Shown here piece by piece: positions 22,393 through 34,499 of a DNA stretch of 64,000 nucleotides. The notes below the pieces were generated by a model. The model searched no databases. It was not told where the DNA came from and saw only the letters and a program-made list of their open reading frames with translations. The position numbers and the translations under genes are program-made. The stretch is from positions 873,001 to 937,000 of the forward strand of contig NC_088915.1 of assembly GCF_963576675.1 (NCBI RefSeq), written 5' to 3'. The stretch comes from Euphorbia lathyris (lineage: Eukaryota; Streptophyta; Magnoliopsida; Malpighiales; Euphorbiaceae). Positions within the stretch are counted from its first letter, which is position 1, and the number at the start of each line of letters is the position of its first letter.

Positions 22393-24984
22393 AGTATTTC
22401 CCTATATAGGCCAAGACTAATGGCCATAATGTTAAATAAATGAATAAATAAAAGAAAAGTGAAAGTCAACTCATAGTTTGAATTTAAATTTCCATTTACC
22501 TGGAACAATGCTCAATATCATGAGATATGTTCTTAGAAAGATACCTTTTAAACTAAAACTCAATTGTGAAAAGCTGAAGAAAAATGCATTAAGCATGAGT
22601 TCTCTATAGGAAACTAAAATATGAAGTAAGCATGTCCAGCTACCTAGATCTTTTGTTCTACACTCTAGAATCTGAAATCGTGTCTACCACTCCTACATGT
22701 AAAACATTTTACCAAGTTCTGAAAATGAAAACAACACAAGAAATATTTAACAAACAACGCATGAACATAAAATTGAAGCTTAGGGGGTTCCACACTAGAG
22801 AATGAAACTGTTTTGGTATTTTTAAAACTTACTCAAAACGTTTAAGGACAACCAATGTATTTTAAACCTCACCCAATACCCCAGATTCCCAACAATAATG
22901 TCCAATCCAAATGATTTTTACAATTCACAAGCTTTTAAACCGAGATATATTACGTCTTATTGAATTTAATGAAGAATGCATAATAGAACACAATGACTCC
23001 AAACGGAAACCAAGATGAATCACTTATAAACAATGAATCATACCAAGGTTGCTGAGTTGGTCTAGGGTTTCCTGGCCAATGGAATGCTCCAACTTCAGCA
23101 GCTTGAGGACCTAGCAGCTATTCGACCCATTGCATCAACTTCAGACTTGCACAATAAAGCAAGATGTTGGAGTTCATAGTTAGTTACAACAGCCTCAATC
23201 TACAAAATGTTGGAAAGTGTCAAACTCAGTTATAGGTTTCTTGACTGAGAATTTCAAGTTTTCCACAACCCATGTAGCCATTTCATTTCCATTTTCATTT
23301 TCAAGATTTATCCCACCACATGCCTTAACCTGTGCAGTCTCATTATTAGGCAGTGAAATCCCCCTTTCTCCATACCAACCTACATACAATCATAAATAGC
23401 AAGAAGAGACAAGGAGACACGAATACATTATTAACGTAACATGATATAAGTTTAGAATCTCAAGATGCCAGTGAAAGATTAGAAGGAATTACCTATGTTG
23501 TACTGTAACACCAACCATAGCACAATCAGCCAACAATGGAAATATAGTTGACTGCAATGTCTAGCCGTCGAAGCCGAGATGAAGAGTCATCATCGGAGTT
23601 AAGAAGCAAGGGGCGCCACCAATCCCACAAAAAGGAAGACAAAAAAAAAAAAGGTTTGAGAGAGAGGGATAATTAGATCTACCATTTGAGAGAAAAGAGA
23701 GAGAGAGAGAGGTGGAATGTTGATTTAATTGGAAGATCTGTTGACCCACTTTTTGGACAAGGTAAACCCTAACGTCACACAGAGGATGAGGTGAAGAAGA
23801 CTAAAGTTGTGAAAGATGTAAGTGCATTTATACAGTTGAGGAGATATTGAATTAGTCTCAAATAAGAAACTTCATACATTTTTGCCCTTACTTTCAAATT
23901 TTCACCTACCTCTGAACTTATAAAAATTCTAAAAAAACCTTTATTTTTATTAATTACATTCAATAACTCTTTATTCTTATTTAATTATATTTAATAATTT
24001 AATATTTTTGTCCAGTTGCATTCCATAACTCAATTTTCTCAATTGTTCTCTAACTTTCAAGTTCATAAATATTTATTTGTTTGACAATTTTTCGACGCCT
24101 ATAATAGAAAATAAGGTCCAATTTTTATGTAATGTTTATTCCCAACATATGAAATAATAATATTTCTAATGTTTTAACCAAAATTAATACCCTTCAAATA
24201 AAATTTATTTGGAGTCGTATTATAAATTTTGACCTGAATTGTGTTAGTAAGATCGTGAATATTTTAAATGTAATTGATGTTTGTAAAGTTCGATATTTTA
24301 ATTAGACCAGCATATAAATTTCTAGGGTAATTGATAAAATTTGTACTTCTCCAAAGATGATATTTAGATCTTATACTATATATAATATAAATGCAACCAA
24401 GATATTAATTGTGTAAAATGAATTATATCTAGGGCCAGTAACTTTATCTAATGCTTATTTAATTTTAAAACCCATAAAAAAAAAAGGTGATTTAACTTTG
24501 TCTTTTATTTATATAGAAATTTCCTATAAAAGTAACAAGATATCAAAATGGAGAACGAAGATTTCAAAATGAAAAGTCTAATAATTATTTAAAATCACAC
24601 AATGGGTTGAACCACATACTTTTTAAGAATATATATTTATCAACAGTTTCAAGCAACAAATTGCGAGGATAATAATCTTAAAAGAGTGTAAATTCATAAC
24701 ATCTATATATCTATCCTAATGTCTTTCTCTTGTCTTTTTTGACTGCTCAGTTTCACATTCTTCCGATTGAAACCAAAACATATATGCGGGTTTTTAGGTT
24801 TGAATTTCTCATTATTCTTCTTTTATTTTGTCTCTTTCCCTCTTTATCATGTTCTTCATAATGGAGGAAACCCAAGGATAAAACAAAATGAGAAAAGGCA
24901 TCATAATACTACACTTGGAAACCTGATTAAATAAAATTATAATTATACTTTTATGAAAATGATATTATTTTCAGAATATTATTT
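22393..24984. other. Spacer, no gene recognised
   Basis: Contains a GA microsatellite at about 23690-23713 and a poly-A run at 23641. Minus-strand frames at 23195-23389 and 23561-23963 do not resemble known proteins. AT content rises after 23.8 kb. Confidence 0.4.
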
Positions 24985-25086
24985 TTTACCAGTTACATCT
25001 ATAAACAAAAATAAATAATATTAATTTTATGAGTTTTAAGTAATGAGCTACTTTCCATATATACAGTAGTGGTAGGTGAAGGTTAA
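24985..25086 (+). repeat. Dispersed repeat, copy 2 (pair with 340-425)
   Basis: Same orientation and motif order as 340-425, ending in GTGGTAGGTGAAGGTTA. Confidence 0.5.
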
Positions 25087-25297
25087 TTTTATGTATATAA
25101 ATAATTTGATGAGTGTTGAATAAGGAACTAGTTTCCATTTTCTAAATACAAAATTCAAGGTACAATGTTGTAAGTTGTCCAGGTTCACAATATTTTATTC
25201 ATATACAATGTACATTTTATCTTTAAAAATGGAATCTTCATTTTCATTAAATGTCTCCAAATATGATTTTATTTTTATTTGTTTTCAGAAATAATAT

Positions 25298-25390
25298 TTG
25301 AGGGGTTCAAATACCGTAATCCTTGGACCCGTCCCGAATTCGGATTAGTCGGCCAATGTGATTCGGAGTACCGGATGGTTTAACAAAAAA
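25298..25390 (+). mobile_element. Possible SINE 3' end with A-tail
   Basis: GGTTCAAATACC looks like a B box. It is followed by a GC-richer body (GGACCCGTCCC, TTAGTCGGCCAATGTGATTC, GTACCGGATGG) and an A-run at 25385-25392. This resembles plant SINE tails. The A-box half is absent. The spacer from here to 25840 is AT-rich with no gene. Confidence 0.35.
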
Positions 25391-25840
25391 AAATTATAAA
25401 CTTTTCCTAAATAACATATATTCTGAATAAAAAGTAAATTAACATTTTTATTAAGAAAAATAAATAATAGTTTTTAGAAAAAATAAATAATATTAATTTT
25501 AAACAGTAGATTTTAAGCAACTCATAGATACTAATTTCTTTTATAAATTTAAATTTAATAAAAAAAATATAGCTTAATAATTCTGTAAAATAGTGCGAGC
25601 TCTCACCCATATTTAATTATATAAATTGTGAAATTTGTATAGAATTTTTTTTTGAATAAACCTCTAACTTTGAAGTATATAATCTCCACAATTTTGTATG
25701 TTAGACACACAAAAGAATTCAAAATAGTGGAACAATCACTGAAAACAAATTTAATAGTGTACAATGAATTCAATTTTGATTCATGCATATTTCTTTTTTC
25801 CTAAGGTGGCAAATTAAATATTTTTCCTACCATTATCTTA

Positions 25841-26212
25841 TTATATTCTGCAGCATCAAGCGCACAGTGAAGCATATTTATAGCCGAAGCGTGATTTTGT
25901 AGCTTCTTGAGATCATCCTCTGTCCATTTGGCCTTAGCTTTGAGAACGGTTTGGCCAGCCACAACTTCAACAGGAACAAACGGTCCTTGGACTATTGAAA
26001 GCCATGCACTCATGTTTGTTGCCTGAATAAAGTTTTTCATCCTATTCTTCCAGAAGGTGTAGTTAGACCCGAAGAATAGGGGAGGCCGAGTAATGGACAA
26101 CCCCTCAGGTAAGATCTGAGTTGTCTGGTTTCCTGGGAGAAACCGAATGCTGTTTTTAGCCATGGTGGGGATCAGCTCAAGGTAGTTAAACCTTTAACAG
26201 TGAGCTCTTAGC
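25841..26212 (-). pseudogene. Copia gag N-terminal fragment
   Basis: The minus-strand frame starting at 26163 (FLPGNQTTQILPEGLSITRP, then FWKNRMKNFIQATN) is nearly identical to the N-terminus of the copia gag at 58453-58130. The leader upstream of the ATG also matches. The match stops at about 25841 and 26212, so this is a 370-bp fragment without LTR, primer site or pol. It keeps the Trp codon that is a stop in the larger copy. Confidence 0.88.
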
Positions 26213-26336
26213 AGTTACATATGTATTCACTATTTCAGATAAGGATCAATGAACCAGTAGTAGAATGAGAGATGTCCAATAATGTTTGGATTAGAACTAT
26301 TATACTCAATATAGAACAATAAATAGCAACAAAACC

Positions 26337-26526
26337 TGCCGCGGAATGGATGTCGAATTATGCAGGAAGTTTACCTCTGGGTCTTCACGAGTGTGAGGTG
26401 CCCCTGCAGGGATCCTGGATATCTTATTTTCTCATATTTGTGGTACTTGTCTTCCTAAGTATCACTTGGCTTGTTTTTTTTTTGTTGTACTCCGGGGTTT
26501 CGTCCCCTATATATTAAGATAAAAAA
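26337..26526 (+). mobile_element. Very short 5'-truncated LINE tail
   Basis: This 190-bp insert encodes the last residues of a LINE RNase H (AAEWM, then AGSLPLGLHE) and a typical 3' end (GTACTCCGGGGTTTCGTCCCC) with an A-rich tail. It is flanked by AATAGCAACAAAACC at 26322-26336 and the same with one change at 26527-26541, a 15-bp target-site duplication. Confidence 0.85.
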
Positions 26527-26541
26527 AATAGCAATAAAACC

Positions 26542-27470
26542 AATGAACTTCAAACAAGATTTCATTGATATATGAATAAATCACCAATAATGTTAACACT
26601 AACTAGACCTTTGCACATATTAATGTTCACATAGACCCTGATCATTAATTGAATTTGGCAATTAATCATTTGGTTATTTATGCTGATTAAAATTCGAGAG
26701 TAAAGATTCAAAACATTCTAAGACTTAGATTTAATCGTCTTAAATTTATTTTGTTATTAAGATCTATGCGAATATTTCTGCCATTACACAACGTAAATTT
26801 TTACTCAAAGTTGTAGAAAATCAACAAAAAGGAGCGTTCTACTTTAATTTGAGCATGATACTTGCATATCATAAAATGAACAACTTGATCAGCAAATTTA
26901 TTTCATATAAATTTATGAAAAGAAATTTTATATTGCAAAATACTTTATGATTAAGGCTAGCTCAAGATTCACGAATAGTGCCAAAATCCTCCCATAAATA
27001 TTTAGTTTCCACCAAAGCATACAAAAAAATAATGACATTATCAAATTCAATTCCATTATACAAAAAGATTAAATTAAGTCAAACTAAAATGTAGATCAAA
27101 CTAAATTAAATCATAAGAACATTCTGTATCATTAAGTATCTAACATTGTCTGATAAGCTTTAATTGAGTGAAGTATATATCTAATTGAAAATCAGAATGA
27201 AGTCATGCTCCAATCCAGAATAAAAATGTTTATCTCATTTACCTCATATGTAATAATCGATTGGAATCAAAATCAAATCTAGAATCAAAATCATAAGAAC
27301 CAAAATCATAATCACGATTAAACCTTTCTTCAACCATATCAACATCGTTGGCCTCTCAGCTAATGAACAACTGCTAGTGACACTGGTACCATAATATTCA
27401 GAAGAAATAAAATCATGATCAGGATGAAACATTTGCTCAGTTATATCAATAATAAAAGTCAGGATGAAAT
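26542..27470. other. AT-rich spacer downstream of the F-box pseudogene
   Basis: No gene recognised. The minus-strand frame 27244-27492 is hydrophobic low-complexity sequence and probably 3' flank of the F-box gene. Confidence 0.4.
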
Positions 27471-27474
27471 TGTT

Positions 27475-28821
27475 ATTCAACAATATCAACATCGGTCTCG
27501 TTATGCACCTTCAACTTCGTACACCTATTGACAAAGTAATTAAATAGTTAGAAACGGATAAAAATAAGCAACATCCAAATTCATATCGCATCTAATTATT
27601 TATTTTCACAAAAAAAAAAAAACTTTCTTGTCATAATCAGCAAAGTGAAAATTACCTTGACTTGAAATCATGCACCTTCACATTCTGTCCTGATAGAATA
27701 TGTTTGAGTGAAACCAAGTTTGGGATATAAGTAATTGCTTCGACTTTGGACATGCTACGAACCTTCATATATCTAAATCCATGTTTTATTGGATCCATGT
27801 ATACGAAAGCTTCTGTACAAGAGAAAAACATCAACAGTGCCCCATCATCCAAGTACTTAATTGGTTGAAAACAGCTGTAATGTCGTGCTAGATAACAATA
27901 TATGTAATCAAAACTGCATGCAACATATTCAAGAACTGCAGTTATGCAAAGTTCTCCTCCAAATACCCCAACACTCTCGTATGCATAATGATCATTAACT
28001 GCTGGTGATGGCACCAACCCAAAACATTCCTCCCCAACATCAAAACTAAATATAGATAATGGTTGTAAATTAGAAGACCAATAAAGAAACCCGTTCTAAG
28101 TAAGTAGTGGATGACTTGGGAATTGACTGGTTGAAAAAGTCAATCTCTTTCCATGTTTTTGTACCAAGAATATGGACTTCAGTCTTATTTGAAATGTGGG
28201 TGTCTTGATGAAATATTCTAATCACCTTATATTGGTTAGTGGTGGGACTAAAACCGAAACCATAACATATACTAATAGACCTCAATTCAATCTTCTTAGC
28301 CTTTGGAAGGTTAATAAACTAACCAGTAATTGGATTGCAAACAATTGGTCTGAGCCATTTATCACATTGATTCGACAAGCAAAGTAAACCACTACATGAA
28401 TTAGTGGCTCCATATTGACTATATTTGTCATATTTTGCTGGGATTTCAAATTTGGTGTCAATTTTAATCTCAACATTACAAACACATCCATGCTTAAAAA
28501 AGTAATGATCACACATCCCAAGCTTGAGCTCAAAATAATCCTTATGTGGCTGCACAAGATAAACCATTTTCGACCCTTGTCTATACAATGAGGTTCGAAT
28601 CAGAGGATACACCTCACTTTGATCAAAAGGACCTTTGCAAATTCAGGGTCTGAAAATATATCATACCATGTTTTGCACACAGATTTGAATACAAAAATCG
28701 TCTTAATGGACAATCTAAGTAGGATAGTTACCAGAATATCCTTGGGAAGATCACAAAATGAAGGTTGAGTGACTCGCTTGTGGCTAACTTCCCCCTGTTG
28801 TTGTTCTATCTCTCTTTGCAT
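27475..28821 (-). pseudogene. F-box protein with F-box-associated domain, frameshifted
   Basis: F-box proteins are substrate adaptors of SCF ubiquitin ligases. The 5' part (28821-28625) encodes an N-terminal F-box: FCDLPKDILVTILLRLSIKT, then FVFKSVCKTWYDIFSDPEFA. After a one-base deletion near 28612 the homologous frame continues (YPLIRTSLYRQGSKMVYLVQ, then NSCSGLLCLSN and NPITG) to a TAG at about 28318-28320. It resumes (FINLPKA, then FGFSPTTNQYKVIRI) and shifts again near 28100. The F-box-associated tail (FDVGEECFGLVPSP, then GFRYMKVRSMSK) runs to 27653, where AG/GTAATT could be a donor for a short last exon near 27520-27475. At least three lesions make it a pseudogene. The intact length would have been about 390 residues. 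Confidence 0.85.
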
Positions 28822-29284
28822 TCGAGTTTGTGGTCAGAGAAATTCTTCCACTTTTCATGATTGTTTGTGAAGATATGATACTGAGACAAAGTAAGTACAA
28901 TTATCAGCGTAATGAATTTAAAGCCCTAATTGTTATACATGTTTGGTATACATGTTTCGGAAATAAATGATTCAAGTTCAACAAATTACTTGAAACCTAA
29001 AATCTCATAAACCAAGATTCATCTTATCTACCAGTAAATGAATAGCTAATTGAAAATCGGAATAAAGAGATGAAGTTTTGCCTGAACTTGACGACCGGGA
29101 GACTCAACTGGAACTTAAAAGTTCATAAAGCTTGAGTTAAGGGCTGCCGATTCTAACCGAATTGTTTATAGTCCATCTCTGTTAGCAGGGCTAATATGGT
29201 AAAAGCATATAAACAGAATACCTAAGCATTCAAAGGGTTGTTCGGGTAATCTATCTTTTTCTGATCTCTTTTTCTTTTGGGATA
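28822..29284. other. Spacer 5' of the F-box pseudogene
   Basis: Would hold its former promoter. No clear TATA box or other feature was found. Confidence 0.35.
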
Positions 29285-30125
29285 AGGTACCAACCGAACA
29301 TGGTCAAGCTCGGCTCGGCTCGAAAAGTGAACACATCCAGCTCGGCTCGAAGCTCGTCGAGCCTGGAATTTAGAAGCTCGGCTCGAGCTCGATACAAATT
29401 CGGCTCGAGCTCGAAGCTTGTCAAACAACTCAATTTGAATTTTTTTTGTTGAAACAATTTTTTAAGACCAAACCAGACATCCAATCCAATTACATATTTT
29501 TTGAGTCAATAACATCAACCCACTAAAAAGAGAGCATAACAGTAAACTACTGGAATGACTCTGGCTACCGTATAACTTAGGGATTAAGTGCGCCTATTTA
29601 TTAGAGTCTTTTGCTTTTGTCATTCTTCAGCTTTCCGATGTGGGATTGCTATTCTTCATCCTATCCACGCTGTTTCCATAGAAACTTAAACTATGAATTG
29701 AAATGTATTAAATAATCTGTACACAAATTATCTTTGGGCTTGGGCCACATTTTATTCTAATTTGGCATCTTCTTTTTTAAACGATTTTTGCTATACTTAT
29801 ATTAGAAGTTTATTTAGTCTTTTAAGAACAATAATATCCTATGATTATTTTATTCAAACAATTTAATATACTTTGATTACATTTATTATCTATTATTTTA
29901 TTCAAACAACAAATATAGAATGTAATAAATAAATATAATATAATAATAAAAACTTCTTAACCTGCTCACGAGCTTTCGAGCCGAACCTGAGGAAGCTCAG
30001 ACTCGGCCCATTAATACTCGAGCCGATCTCGAACTAGAGCCGAGTCCTATCGATCCGAACTTTTACCGAGCTTTGACCAAGCCGAACTCGAACAGCTTGC
30101 GAACTAGGCAGGCTCGTTTGCACCC
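29285..30125. mobile_element. Non-autonomous element with GCTCG-rich ends
   Basis: The left end (29300-29425) is dense in GCTCGGCTCGA and GAGCTCGA and the right end (29960-30120) in CGAGCCGA-like complements. The end reads CTCGTTTGCACCCCTAG. The middle (29430-29950) is AT-rich and non-coding. Such GAGCCGAGC-rich repeats ending in a CACCCCTA-like terminus are common non-autonomous elements in plants. I see no clear duplication and do not name the superfamily. Confidence 0.5.
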
Positions 30126-30126
30126 C

Positions 30127-31060
30127 TAGGCTCAACGTTCAAAATAACACCAATATAGGCTTAACATTTATAAAATAATACGAATTTAAGCTTAAAGTTT
30201 TATAAAATATATACAATTTAAACTAAACCTCATAATTAAATTCGAATTATTTTATATCATTGAAGTTAAATGGCAGCTCCCTCCGTCTGATTGGATTAAA
30301 GCTAACATTGATGCCTCCGTGATCTCGGGTAGAGCTGGTTGCGGGGTGGTTTTTCGAAATAGTCAGGGGCATCCCCTTGGGTCATTTTCCTTCCCCCGTG
30401 ATTGTGCTTTGGTACACATGGCGGAATTGCAAGCTGCTATTTATGCAGTTTCAATTGCGAGGTCACGTGGATGGACTCGTCTCTGGATTGAAAGTGACTA
30501 GACTTATACTATTCGAATTTTCCGTACCCGTGCGCAGATCATTCCCAGGACAATGCGTGTGGATTGGTTAAATTGTTTAGATTCAATGACGCATATTCAG
30601 GTGGTTGTCTCCCATGTGTTCCGTGAGGGAAATCAAGTGGCGGACGCTATTGCTAATTACGGACGTCTGGCCTCAGATTTACAAATATGGAATACCCTTC
30701 CAAACTTCTGCTCCCTTCTTGCTAGAGATAATGCCATTGGTAGGGATATGTTTAGATTTTCTTAAAAACTTTCTTTGTACTGGTTTCATACTTTTTTCAT
30801 CTCTTCATTTATATATTTGGTTCTTTGCTTTTTCGGGGATGCCAACCTGGTTGGAATTCCCATTGGACTAGATCCGTATTTCAAAAAAAAAAATTCGTAT
30901 TAATTTATAAACTTTAAGCCTATAGTGGTGCTATTTTGTATGTGATGCCTAAATTTATGCGATATTGTAACGTTAAGCCTAAATTGATATTATGTTGTAA
31001 ACGTTAAGCCTATATTGATGCTATTTTGAACGTTGAGCCTAAATTGGTACTTCTACAATA
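30127..31060. mobile_element. Foldback element split by a LINE
   Basis: The left arm (30127-30240) and right arm (30910-31060) are inverted copies. GCTCAACGTTCAAAATA-like text opens the left arm, and its complement TATTTTGAACGTTGAGC closes the right arm. Within each arm the phrase TAGGCTTAACGTT is repeated about every 34 bp. The LINE at 30257-30891 separates the arms. Confidence 0.7.
30257..30891 (+). mobile_element. 5'-truncated LINE (RNase H part) in a foldback element
   Basis: The RNase H frame from about 30272 reads WIKANIDASV, then AGCGVVFRN, MAELQAAIYAVS, LWIESD and, near the end, FREGNQVADAIANYG, so the acidic residues are recognisable. A TAG at 30499-30501 interrupts it after ESD. 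A 3' UTR and A-run end at 30891. Flanks at 30239-30256 and 30892-30909 match at 16 of 18 bases and are taken as an aged target-site duplication. Confidence 0.88.
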
Positions 31061-31977
31061 ACCTTAGACTTATTTTGGTACCTTATCCCTTTTCTTTTTA
31101 ATTAAATGTGATGTCGTTTCTACTAGTATATAAAAAACACTAATTATTTATGTATAATATAAGGCCGAATTGCGGTCAATTCAGGCTTTTATGACAAATC
31201 CCGATGACAACCAATTATCTAACTATACACACAGACTTTTTAGCCTTTGTTTTTTGAAAAATAAAATTATAAGCCATTAAAGTTGTATCTAGAGTATGTC
31301 TTTCGAATTTGGCTGCGAAAAAATCAGTTGTCATCCGAAATATTAAAAATGGTGATAAATATCAAATTTAACTATAACGTTTTAAGAAAATTACGGATTT
31401 AGTTTTCATTTATATAGTAGTACAAATTTAACTCTAACATTTCAAACAAAAACAATATTGGTTCTACGTAATAAAAATTTAGAAAAAAATTGTTTGCTTG
31501 GTATTTAATTTTCACTTTAGACCTTTCAAATATCACTTATTATTAGTTTTAAAAAAATATCAATCATTTCTAAGATATATATTTACTATATTATTAACGA
31601 AATTACAAAAATTAAGTTAAAATGCTAAAAACTAAATCCGTTACGTATAAGTTTATTACAATTTTTTTGAGACGGTCTAATATTTACTATGTTATTAATA
31701 TAGTGGAGATAAAGGATTCCTCAACTCTAATAGTCTAAAAATATATCAGAATATTAATAAGTATAAATATAAGCAATGTTCTTCCTATAAACATCTTTTT
31801 CAAATCACATATCAAAACTATTGACAAACTTTTTAGATGAAGTTAGAATAAGTATTAACAAACTTTTCATATCCTACCCGGCTCCCCCAACTAATATTTA
31901 TTTATTCATCTTTATTTACTTATTTATTTACAATTACATCATTCTGTTAACTAAATATAGTACAACTCTGGAATTTT
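31061..31977. other. AT-rich spacer
   Basis: No gene or clear repeat was seen. Confidence 0.4.
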
Positions 31978-32009
31978 CACATGTACCTTAATGAGCAAGT
32001 GAATTTGCT

Positions 32010-32397
32010 TGAGTAAATTACACCAATGATACCTGAACTTTATCATAGTTCACACTTTGATACCTAAATTACATTTTGTCTAAAAAATATACCTGAAGTA
32101 ACGATGACCAAACAATTTAGTATATTTTACCAGTCAGTGGCCAGTCAATATGAGTTTGATGAGTAAATTACACTAATGATACCTGAACTTTACCCTAATT
32201 CACACTTCGGTACCTATATTTCATTTTCTCCAAAAATACACATAAAATAAAGATGACCCAATAATTTAGTACATTTGACCGATTAGTGATCGGTCAATGC
32301 GAGTTTGACCATTTTAAATTAAAAATTAAGACTCATCACATACTCAATTAACATAAAATTACAATACTACTATTTAGCTCTCTCTATCTCTCTCTCT

Positions 32398-32457
<60 letters not shown>

Positions 32458-32780
32458 TGGCAATATTATAATTTTATGTTCATTGAGTGCATGATGAGTC
32501 TCAATATTTAGTTTAAAATGGTCAAACTCACATTGAACTAAATTTTTCAATCACCTTTACTTGAGTTATGTTTTTAGGATAAAATAAAATTTAGGTACCA
32601 AAATATGAATTAAGATAAAGTTCAGGGACCATTGATGTAATTAACATATAAAACTCACATTGACCGGTACACTAACCTATCCGGTCATCGTTACTTAAGG
32701 TATATTTTTGAGACAAAATATAATCTAGGTACCAAACTGTGAATAGGGTAAAACTCAGGTACCATTGGTGTAATTTATCC
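32010..32780. mobile_element. Mutator-type MITE with long terminal inverted repeats
   Basis: The ends pair over about 100 bp: TAAATTACACCAATG at the left and its complement CATTGGTGTAATTTA at the right, with ATACCTGAA/TTCAGGTA-like blocks inside. The 9-bp duplication GAATTTGCT flanks it at 32001-32009 and 32781-32789. Nine-base duplications with long inverted repeats are typical of MULEs. Each arm contains the terminal unit twice (32010 and 32160 on the left). There is no coding capacity. Confidence 0.85.
32401..32453. repeat. TA microsatellite at the MITE centre
   Basis: An uninterrupted (TA)n of about 26 units lies at the symmetry centre of the MITE, preceded by a CT-rich stretch. Confidence 0.95.
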
Positions 32781-32933
32781 GAATTTGCTCATTCACCGTT
32801 AAATATAGGCTTATTAAATCTAGGCCTCAGGATGTTTTGAATCTCCACCTTAGGATTCTAATAAGCCTAGATCTAGCGGTGAATGAGCAAATTCTACATG
32901 CTCATTAAGGTGCATGTGATCAAGACTGATAGT

Positions 32934-34445
32934 AGAACTATAGCATTTGTTATATTCAAATGAATGGTTAAAGAAACAAATAACTCATGTATTGAATTGA
33001 ATGATCACTAATTATTGAGAACATATAACTCGTATATTAGAATTAGGATCACATACTTGTATATTCGAGGACTGTATCGTAGTAATTGATACTAGCCATA
33101 TGGGTACATGTTGTATACATGTGACTGGATCGATCCACCCGAGAAAACTACATGGTGGTTGTGTCATTAGTTTTCTTAAGTAGGTCTCTAACTGTCTTCA
33201 GACCAGATTTCATTATAATATCAATGTGGGATCCAGTTCACTTTGACATACACCTAACAAGTCTGTAACAGGATGCCAAATACGAGTATGATTGGTTGAA
33301 CATGTGAACACATTAGTATTGATAGTGAAGTGATGGAATTACCACTCACATAACAATGAGATAATATCAAAGGCCACTTGATAAGTGAGATTGATAAGTG
33401 TGTTGCCACACCCTGATAAGTAGTTTACTTATGTGATTCATTAATCTACTTAAGATCAAGAAATATCATAAACATCAGAGAAGATGACAGCAGTTATGCC
33501 TCTAGTTTATGATATCGATATCAAATGGTAAAAGACGTTAAGAGATAACTACAGGGTCTCTGCATCTTTAGACTGCTGAAACTCTGTCTTAGTTAAGGGC
33601 AATAATGGTTTGCTAGAACCCACTTACTGTCTGTGAGCCATAAGCCCACTGCTACCTAAGTACAGTCTCATAGGATCGTGCACATCGAACATCTGAGTTA
33701 GAACTTATAGAACGGTACCTTTGAGAGATATAATTAATTGATTGATTGACAGCAAAATGTCAATGTAATTAATTGGTGGTTAATTAATTGATTAATTGAT
33801 ACTTTGTATTAAGGTAATTGATTGATAGTCTTAAGTGTTGAGTATTTAATTGATTAATTAGTTTGCACGATGCAATTAATTATTTTTTTGTAAATTAATA
33901 ATATTGCATTCGGTGAATAATTAATTAAACTAATACGTTAATTTATTAATTAGTGTTGTTTGTTTAATTTGGGTAATTAAATTTAATCTAATTACAACTA
34001 ATTGCATAAAATAAATACTATTGGTATTTATTATTAAGTAATTAGATTAGAATTAGCTTAGTTTTGTAATTAACCAATTAACTCTAAACTAATTAGGTTT
34101 TGGAATACACTATATATAAATTAAAAACACTCCAAAACCTAATTAACACATAAGCATATTTGGCCAACCTATTTGCTTTGCAAAAGCAATACTGAAATTG
34201 GCGGCCACCAACTTCAAAATTGTGAAGGTTTTCCTGGCTAATTACGAAATCTCTCCAGTTCTTCTTCGTTCTTCGGCTAGCACTGATTCTGGCTCAATAG
34301 CTGTTCGTGCACCTGACTACGGAGATCTTACTACCTTGTGAATTCTTCAGCCGTCTCTAGAAATGACAGTCCGGGTATATTTATATCCTTAAACAGATCA
34401 AAATGTTTTATTCAATCAATGGTTAACGGACAAATATCAAACTAA
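32934..34445 (+). other. Possible LTR remnant with low-complexity TTAATTGA stretch
   Basis: The first 800 bp are moderately complex but not coding. 33725-34060 is a degenerate TTAATTGATTGA-type low-complexity tract. A TATA box (TATATATAAA at 34111-34120) followed by a leader-like stretch resembles the U3/R part of an LTR in + orientation. No partner LTR, primer site or purine tract was identified, so this stays tentative. Confidence 0.3.
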
Positions 34446-34499
34446 AAGGGATTAGAAATAAATTTTAAACCGCAATTCCACTGCACTACAGTTGATTAA

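Larger units (their letters stand above)
31978..32933. mobile_element. Outer foldback element hosting the Mutator-type MITE
   Basis: If 32010-32789 is removed, CACATGTACCTTAATGAGCA at the left continues as GAATTTGCTCATTCACCG and AGGCTTATTA. All of these are found inverted at 32855-32933, ending AATGAGCAAATT, GCTCATTAAGGTGCATGTG. The arms are about 75 bp with a 45-bp loop. Confidence 0.75.

Noticed and set aside
23195..23389. 64-residue minus-strand protein
   Set aside because: No recognised domain; flanking frames do not extend it convincingly.
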